In this document: one piece after another, positions 10,001 to 19,000 of the stretch
Numbering within the stretch: position 1 is the first letter of the stretch
Layout: every line of letters begins with the position of its first letter
Assembly: GCA_005223375.1 (NCBI GenBank)
Contig: RXOD01003911.1
Span: 1 to 37,826, forward strand
Length of the DNA stretch: 37,826 bases
From: Amoebophrya sp. AT5.2
Taxonomy: Eukaryota; Sar; Dinophyceae; Syndiniales; Amoebophryaceae
Reading direction: 5' to 3'
Translations under genes and position numbers: made by a program
Notes under the pieces: generated by a model
Told to the model about the DNA's origin: nothing
Databases searched by the model: none
What the model saw: only the letters and a program-made list of their open reading frames with translations

Positions 10001-13000
10001 TCGCGTGGGGCGATTGTGAGCTCGAACTCCGCCGCTTTTCCCCCACGGCCGGGCTTCCCCGCGCTCCCCGGCAGCCCTGCAGATCCAGTAGCCCCCACAC
10101 TTCCAAATTCTCCTCGTACGATCGCAACATGGAAGTCGTGGAAGTAGCCGCCACGCGTGCCGTCAGTTGGCGAATGTCCGTGTTTCTCCGCGTCAATCGC
10201 AGCGGACAATAACGAGAATCTCGGCCCGAAGAAGCGCGTTATGGGTGATGCAGTGAGGTCCAAAACCCCGCCGACAGCCTTCTGACCCAAGGAGCCGATC
10301 GTCATGTTGTAGAAATTTTCGCCGCGCACTTGCGACCAAGTCGTCCACGACTGGTAGGCTAGGTACGCAGCAAACACGTGCGGTGCCGCCGCGCAGAGGG
10401 CAGCACTTAACGCGCTCCCGGCGGCCATGGCCCCCAAGGGGTTGCTTACGCGATACCACGCCACGAGAGAAGCGAACGCCCCGGCCGCGAGGTTCAACTC
10501 CCAGAAGCACGGCTTCGGGGGGCGAAGCCAGGAGTTTTTATCGCCGCCTTCGCCTTCCCCAGCTGGCCACTCAATCTCAAAAGACCGCGGCCAATACTTC
10601 GCCTTGTTTTTGGCTTCTTGTTGCGCTGCTTTTCGCTCCTTGAGGTCCTTGTAGAGTTCTTGCTTCTTGTTCCTACCACTCTCGACTGCTCCTGCATTTG
10701 AGTTTGCGATGTCGTTGAAGAATTCAGTGGCCTTCAAACTCCCAGCCATGTATAAATGGAAGTCGTCTTGGGCTGTGCCTTTTCCTTCGATGACATCGTC
10801 GCCGGAGCGCCCGTGGGGTTGTGCTGCAGGTTCCGCATTATCGCCGAAGCCGCCAATCTGGCCCCCTGTACCACTTCCTCCGCTCGTGTTTATTTCCAGG
10901 ATGTTGTCGCACTCAGCAGCCGGAATGGCGGCGAAGATTAAGTCTCTTCTTCGCGTGTATTCGGCCAAGGCGGCCTTTTGGGCGCTTTCGTCGGCGTGGC
11001 CGCTGGCGCTTAAGGGTCGCGCAGACTCGGGGCTGGCTACTCCTCCCACAGCGTCGCGTCCAGCAAAGTAGGGGAGCAGGGGACAGCGTGACGAGAGGTT
11101 CTTCTCGTCATCCACGGGCGTGCGCGAAGCAGGTCCTCCACCCTCCGGGGATATTGCACCTTCTGCATAGGAGTACCGATACCGATTTGCATGCCTTATT
11201 CTGATCCGCAGATTTCCCGCGTGCTGTCCATGCAAGCCATCCAATCCATGAGATCCTGGTTTAGCGCTCGCGGTCGCTCTCAGCCGAGTATCCCGCTTGT
11301 CCGGGCCACTAGTCGCGCGGATATATTGCACAGAATTCATGCACTTCGGGTCGCCACTTGCGCACTCGGTAGCCTCTCCTGCTTCGTTCAAGTTCCCACC
11401 GGCTTGTTCAAGTTCCCATTGCAGAATCTGCTGCATCGATTTGTCTTTGGCTGCGTCGGCCCCACCAGAGGAGGACTTCATCAGAGGCCTCTTCGAGAAG
11501 TTGTAGAACGGATAGTAGTTCCAAAGCCTCGACGCGTCTTGCTCAACGTGCGTAATTTTGTACCAATCCGCGTACGCTGACTCCTTACTGGCAACTGGGA
11601 ACTCTTCAAGCTCCGGAGCGGCGCGAATCCGTAGAGATTGCAAGTAGTGCTCGTTCTCATCACGCGGCTTAGTCAGGTCGACGGTGATCATTCCTGGTGG
11701 CGCCATTGGTTTACTTCCGCGCAACACTACAGGGCCGGAGCTGTCGCGCTTCAATCTGAACGGCGGCACCTCCTCGTCGATGCTAGTGCTTCCTCTTCCT
11801 GTCCGAGCAGCAGCAGAAGGAGTGCCGTCGACATAGTACGGGGCCTCAGGTTTCCCCTCGACCGCCATCCCGCGCGCCCGCTTTTGGAAATCCGTCAACT
11901 TGGGATAGTTGTAGAGTCGGTATTGCAGGTGGTCAACTTTCCGCTTCCCCGCTGTTGAAATCGACACTGGCAGTAGTCTGAAGTGTGTGAGGTCAAACTC
12001 GTCCGCTGTGGTTGTCGTCGTCGTGCTCGTGCTCGTGGTGGGCGCTCGGACAGAAGGGCAGCTGGTGCTATTTCGAATTTTATCCGGCAGTGTCTTTCGG
12101 TACCGCTCCGCGAGCATGTGGTGGGCGAAGCAGCCCTTCTTGCCGCCGCTGTTTGATTTGAAAAGATCTCTTATGGCCCTGCACACGCCGACGTTCCCAA
12201 CCACTGCCTCTCCCAGCTCACTCGCCGCGTGCGGCAACGCACCCTTTGCTGCCACCGGATCCGGTTCCGGACACTCGACGAAGATGTTCTGACCGTTCTC
12301 AGGGCGGTTAGTTGCCAGCTGCTTCTCGTTCTCTTCCGTTTGCTTGCAGTCGCGCCGCCCCTTGTCGCACTTCGTGCTCCCCACCCAGGGCGTCATGTAT
12401 TTTAACGGCACATGCTTCCACAGATTCTTGGAAGACATTTCACTGTTGCCACTGCAAACGCTGGAATCCCCCTCTACCCCACACGTACAGTGCCCGGACG
12501 AATTTCCCCGGTCACTGAGCTCCAGAAACTGTGGCATGCCGTGCTGGAGGTAGTTCCGCATCGCGCTACCTTCCACAGCCCGTCCGGCAGCAGCTCCACT
12601 CAAGGGTGCAGAACCAGAAGAGGCAGACTTGTCTGATTTTGCATTTGTATGTGTATCCAACGGGATCCCCACCCTTAGTGACGAAATTTCCGCCAGTGTC
12701 ACGCTCACTCCCGGGATGCGGTCGTCAGCGTCCCAGTAAAAGACTTCCGCGTTCTTCACTTCGATCTCTTCGACGAGTTCGTAAACGATAGCGTCGAGTT
12801 CGATCTCCAATGCGTCGAAAAGTGCCATGTGTCCGAACTGGTTCAGGAGAAGCAATTTCTCATCTACGTCGTCCTTTTTCTCCCGCTGCTCCGTGCCCCT
12901 GCTAGAAGAGCGACACCGCACATTCTTGCCATCGACGTAGATGCCGTCGCTTCCACCTTTATGCAGCAGCTTCTCAGAAAAATTGTCTGTGTCTCTGCCA

Positions 13001-16000
13001 AACGCGTCAACTTGGTTCCACGCGATTTTGTGGGCGGTTCCGCCACCGCCAATCATGGAGGCGTATGCAGGCACACACTTCTCCAATACTTCCTTCGCCA
13101 TACTCTCGTCGCCCGCGCTTCGCGCGGGAGGTGTCACGCTCGACGCTGCCCGATACGCACTAGAATCCGACTGCGAAACCCCTTCCCACACCTTCAAATC
13201 ACTTCCAGTGGCACCGTCCCCCGCGTTGCTCCAGTCATGTGGAACCAACCGAAACGGCGACCTCTCCGGATCTTCCAACACGTGGACTCCCAACCGATGC
13301 CTCTCCCCAGGAAACTTCGTTTTATGCTCCGGCGCGTGCGTCACTGGGTAGTTTCTGGCGTAAAAAACTTGGGTGCGCTCTTTCAGCAATTCCTGCATGA
13401 ACGAAGGAAAAGCAGAGAGGGAAAAGCACCATCCGAAGAGGTGCTTGGCGACGTCGCGTGGTTGCACTTGCACTGGACCTTCGTCCGAGATGTCAACAGG
13501 CTCATCGCCCGATACCAAAAGTAGTCTTTCCAATTCTTTCCAAAACTTGTTTTCTGCGAAGTCTTGACGAGCGGCTCCCGCTGCATCTGGAGCTGCTTCC
13601 GAGGATGAAGCTAGTGCGGTTTCCCGCCGAAACTTCTCTTCCATCTCAGCTGCTCGCTTAATGAACGACTTCTGCGCTTTGTCTTCGAATGAACCTTTGT
13701 AGTTGGAGTCATTTTTATTGTCGCTACCTTCACTGAAATAGTCCTGCAACTGCAGCTTCACGCTCTCTCCTCCGTCGGCGTTTTTCGTGGGCACAGCCTG
13801 CACGAAGAAGCCCTCGTAAGGATTCTGGGGATCTTTGGGCTTCGGTGCAAAGGCAAACCGGTATTCGCTCGCCGGGGCTTCGTCCAAAGAAGATGACGCG
13901 GATCCTAAAGGAGCGTAGCTGGACCGCGGAGAACGCATCGGACCGACCCAGTACTGCGTTGCAATGCAGGTGCTACTCCGTTCCTTAGTCGCACGACCCG
14001 CGGCTCCGAGGCTGAGCGCCGTGGATGTCTGCTTGTTGGCGCCAGGAATTTCGTAGTCCATCTGTTCTCCCCTCAGCACGTTTTCCAAAACTTTAAAGAC
14101 CTTCTGCCGCATTCCATCCGCTTCGACCGAATGAAGCTGCGGTAAGCAAGTCGATCGCATCCATTCCAGAATCTCCGCGTCGACTTTCTGCACAGTTTCT
14201 TGGCGCAGGCGGTTCAGTACGTCAGAGTACCGTATATGCCGGTGGGGGAGCGAACTGCCGGTGTCTCGGGAGGAATGCGGGCCTGAGAGCGCGCCGCTGA
14301 CGACAAATCGCGCACGTGGGTTGGACTTCCGGAGATCATTTGTTGTCGTGGCTGCCTGCTGCTGTGCAACATTCCGCTTGCTAGCATTTGCGCCCGCCGT
14401 AAAATGCGCTTCCAGAAATCGCGCCCCACCGAGCCGGCTGTGCAGGATGTGTGAAACCTCCTCGGTGTAGTCTTGGGTGAAGAAAGCGTCCATCACCAAG
14501 CGCGATATCTGGTCTTTCACTTTGTTCTGAATTTCCTTGTTCATCTGTGTCGTGTAGAGCAACGCTTTCCCTTCATCCGGCGCTTCAGTCGCGCCGTCAA
14601 CAGCCGCCGTTCCTGCAGGCCGGGGAGCAGGGCTGTCTCTGATTCCCATTCCGCCGGAATCTTCCACTGGAAAAGCCTTCGAGGTCTCGCCTCCGATCGC
14701 CGGCGGGCGCTCCGTGGTTAGAACCTTCATGCTCTGAGGGTGTCCGAAGAATGTTCCCAGCCATACGCTCGACACGTTCTGCGTTGGCACCAAGCTGTAT
14801 TTCAGACAGTATTCCTTTTCCCTCTCATTCAGCCATTCGTGCAGCAACGGCTTGTACTCTTCCATGTACCACTTTTTCCAGCTCTTGATGCGGGTTAATG
14901 CCTTAACATTCCCTGCTCCACCACGTTTGGAGTATCGCTTCACGCTCGCGACTAATATCTGTTGCACCATGTCGGGATCAATGCCCTCGAACAGATGAAA
15001 GGGCAGCCGCGAAAATAGATTGGGGTTCTGCGCGGGATTTTTTGCACCTCGCCGAGGAAACTCGGCCGCCGCCTTCTTTTTCAACAATTCTGCTTGGTCA
15101 GGCGTTACTTCCACCGCGTGAACGCCGTCCTTGTGCGACACCCTTTCCCGCGTTTCCTCGCGCCACCGCAGGGATCGCACTTTGTGGGCGTCACCTTCAT
15201 TCCGGTAAACAAAGGGGAACCAATTCCAAGCGTCAGACTGGAGGAGCCAATCCATCCAGCAGGACTCGTAATCACCGCACGGGGAGGTGCTGATTGGTGC
15301 GAGCGGAACGTTCTCCGGAAGTGTCGCAGGAGGTGCCTGATCCCCGTGTGTTGTAACCACGGCTGTGCTCGTCGTTGTGGAAGTCGAAGATGATCTGGGG
15401 ACGTGTTTTTCCAGTATCTTTTGCCGAAAGTCGGCCAACAACGAGTTCCCGCTCTCCGCCCTCGCAGCCTCGAAGCGGAACAGATCCGATTCCACGCTCG
15501 ACAAAAAGCGACGCAAATTCCACAAGAACTGCCCCCGGGCCGCGCGCACTTTCGCACTTGCCATGCGTTCTGCTAGCTTTTTCAATAAATTCTCCTGTCG
15601 CGTCTTCAACTCAAGCTCTTTTTTCCTGGACTTGTCAATCTTCTCGTCCAAATCCGAGTTTTCCTCTCTCAGCTTCGCCATCCTGTCGTGCATTTTCCTC
15701 AGCTCTTCTTTCGATTCTTCGTCAAAATCAGGAGTCAGCGGCGGCGGCGCTTTCGAGGGGATGTAAAGATCGTTCCGAAGAGCGGACTTGAAGTGGAGAA
15801 TGGGGGGCTGCGTCAGAAACCGCAGAACGCGAGGTGACAGCTGAAGCTTTGTGATCTTCTCGGAGAGCCGTTCGCGGAACTCTGCCTCGCGTTTACGTGG
15901 TTCGTTCGCGTCAACATCTGCCGTAGTCGAAACGGCTCCGAACCGGATTTCCGGTCGCAAAGGGGAAGAGCGCGCGGCGATCGGCACCAGCAAATCGAAT

Positions 16001-19000
16001 TCCAAAACTTCGTCCCCCTTGTGTATCCCACCCAAAAACTCAGGCTCGCCCCCGTCCTTCTCCGACACCCTCGCGTGCGCCCCTATCGTCTCGGCGCCTT
16101 CTGCTGTCAAAGCCATGAACTCGCCACTGCTCTCGACGAACCGCCCGTCTGCGAGCAGCTTGAAGACCTCCGCAGCAGAAAAATTGGCTTTATTGGTGCC
16201 TTTCTGCGTATATGTTCTGGTAATAGCTACTGTCACTTCGTCCTTTTTGTCCCTGAGGGGCAGCACGAGGTCTGCCCCGTATGTTCTTGTTGCCGCCTCG
16301 GCCTTTGTCTTCGCTTCGGCTTTCTCGTCAGGGGCAGCAAACAGTGCATTCTTCACGATCTCGAAATATGTCTTGTTTTCGTCTTCAACTTTCTTGGGGA
16401 GAATTTCCAGCGGCACTCTGACTTTTGCTGCGAGCACCTTCGCGTGCTTGTTTTTCAGATGAGCAGCGGGCTCGGGCACTGAAAAAGATTTTGACTGCCC
16501 CGCGGTGCGCCCGAGCGAGGGTAGAAATTTTGTGCGAAAGTCAGCATAGCTTTCCTCATGTTCTTTTATCCGGTCTCGCGCTTCTTCTATTCTCGTGTTG
16601 GGCCACTGATCGCCGATCCACGAACTGGCGAAGAAGCTCGAGACAATGTTTTTGGTATAATTTTCTGTCACGACTGTGTCAAATTCCTCCGAAGTCCTCG
16701 CCGGACGAGCGTACGCATCGAGACGCGTGACACGGATGCGGATCTTCCCGCGCCACGTCTTACTATTGTCTTCTAGTCGGTCTTTTGCGTCATTGACGTC
16801 CGCGGTCAGGGCTTCTGCACGCTTTTTCGCGCGGCCGATGGCTTCACCGTCCGTACCCCTTCTCAGTTCTTCGTACGGATTCAGATCTGCCGCGGTGAAC
16901 GTCCGTCCTGCCTCATTAGCGTCATCCCGTTCGAGCAGCCACATCCAGTGCCAGTCGCTATTGTCTTCGTTGACCTTGACACCGACCCCGTCTGGGAACG
17001 AGATTTCTTCCGTCCGCGCGCCCTCGCCCTCGCCCACCGCCACTTCTAGACGCGTGGCCCCCAGTGAGAACAGCCGCCACGCTTCTTTCACTGTGAGTTT
17101 ACTCGCATCCAGCCACATATCGATGCTCTCCGGAAGCAATCTGTCCTTTGCGTTCCACCTCTCTGCCTCCGTGAAGACTAGTGAAGCTAGAGGCGCTTCT
17201 TTCTTCCTCTTCCTTCTTCTCTTCGGCGAGAGCTCGAGCTGCGCCTTTTCCAATGTCTTCTGCTCGCCGTATTTCTCGAGTACCTTCCCGTCGTCCAGCC
17301 ACGCCTTCAATGCCACGCGCGTTTTACTGTTGATGGCAGGGTTATCGAAGATGTCCGCCTCCTGCGCGAACAGTTTCTTGAGAAAGTGCGGTATATCCTC
17401 CTTCGGAACCGTGAGCTGTCGGTTCATCCGCCGCCAGTGGCGGACCTTCCGCAGCAACCCACTTTCATCCTGCTGCCCGCCGTGCATCGCTTTTGCGGCT
17501 GTTTCGATCGCTGTTGCAATTTCTTTCGCGGCCGCGCGGCCGCGGCCTCCTTCTCCACTTAGCGAAGCTGCGAATACGATGTTCCGAAGCTGCCCCTCCT
17601 CCGTGACCCGGAACCGCTCACGGAGGGCCAACCTGTCGCTAAATTTTTCGGCGCTGATCTGGTCAGCGCCAGCAGGAGTGAACCGCTCGTGTTCAGCGCC
17701 AGGGCGATCCCCGCCATGTTCTAGAAAAGCAAGACGAAATCCTTGGACCAGGCGCATGGAGGTGTACAGCTTGCCAGCGTCTTCGCTGAATCCGTTCGCC
17801 CAGCCCGCACAGGGGCCGCCCATGCAGCTCAACTGCGAGAGCGGGAGTGGTTCTGGTTTCGGGCCACTGGTTGTAGCTGTACCGGGTGGCACCAAAACTA
17901 TTTCGTCCGTAATGTACTCCTGGTCCGCCGGGGAACGACCCTGAAGGACGACCTCCGATCCTGTGACCGCAGTAGACGCACTTCCTCGCTGCAGAACGCG
18001 ATCCTTTCCAAAAGCGCCCGCCTCCACCAGCTCGGATAAAGTCTGTCGGGAAAATGGAAAGGTCGTTACCTTGTCGCCCGGCTCGAGTCGAGACATTGGC
18101 AACTGGAACTCGATTTCGCGCAAATAATCGCCCTTCACCACACGCCATTCAACCGTGTTGGCTCCCCGCCCTCTACCTGCTCCCCCCGACAGCAACCTCC
18201 TTCCTGTGTGCTGCGTGATATCGAAAGCGGTTCCACGACCACCAAGGAACAAGATGCTGCGCCGCACGATTCTGCGTTTCTCTTCAAGCGCCGCCTCGGG
18301 TGTGTGCATGTACTCTCGCATTCTGTCAACAAGCTGCGCCGGGGGCGCGCTTTTCTTGTCAAAATCTGGATCATTCTCCAGGGATTTAACCAGCGTCGGA
18401 TCGACAAGCGGGCTGAGCTCCACGCTGGGGTCCTCGATGGTCCTCGTGGAAAGCGATGAAGAAGCAGACGTCGGCGAGTTCGTGGTCTCTGTTGGGGGCC
18501 GGACCTTAATGGCGAAGTCCTCGCTGATGTCCACGATCTCAACTAAGTCGGTGCCGGCGGGGCAGTGCTCGTCGACGTCGGCGTCGATTTCTACTTGACT
18601 GCGCTGCTGCTGCTTGCCTCTGCGCCACCAGAGTCGATTATTCATTCGAGGCGAAAAAATGCGGTGTGCAGGTACCTCTTCGGCGGTATTCTCGCTAGGC
18701 TTCGCTTCTACTCGGCCCCAAACCTTCTTGAGCACCAGCACAGAGCACGTCTCTCGCACCCGAATCACCTGCGTCCGAGGGTAGTGACTAGTAGTCCTAG
18801 TATCGACTTCGACGGTCTCTTTCATCGAGCACCTCTGGATAACACCGCCCTCCCAAACTGGCCACACAGCGCGTCCATCTTCTTTTGCCGCGGCCTCCGC
18901 CTCGACGTCCAGGACCAGCACGCGCTCTCCCTTTGCGAACCCCGGCTCCGGCAATTGCCGCACATCAGAGTGCCGCGTTGCTTGCCACAGACTTGCTGCC

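Noticed and set aside
16676..17944. 422-codon plus-strand ORF
   Set aside because: Antisense shadow inside the 4488-codon frame, with low-complexity Ser/Ala/Arg composition and no recognisable domain.
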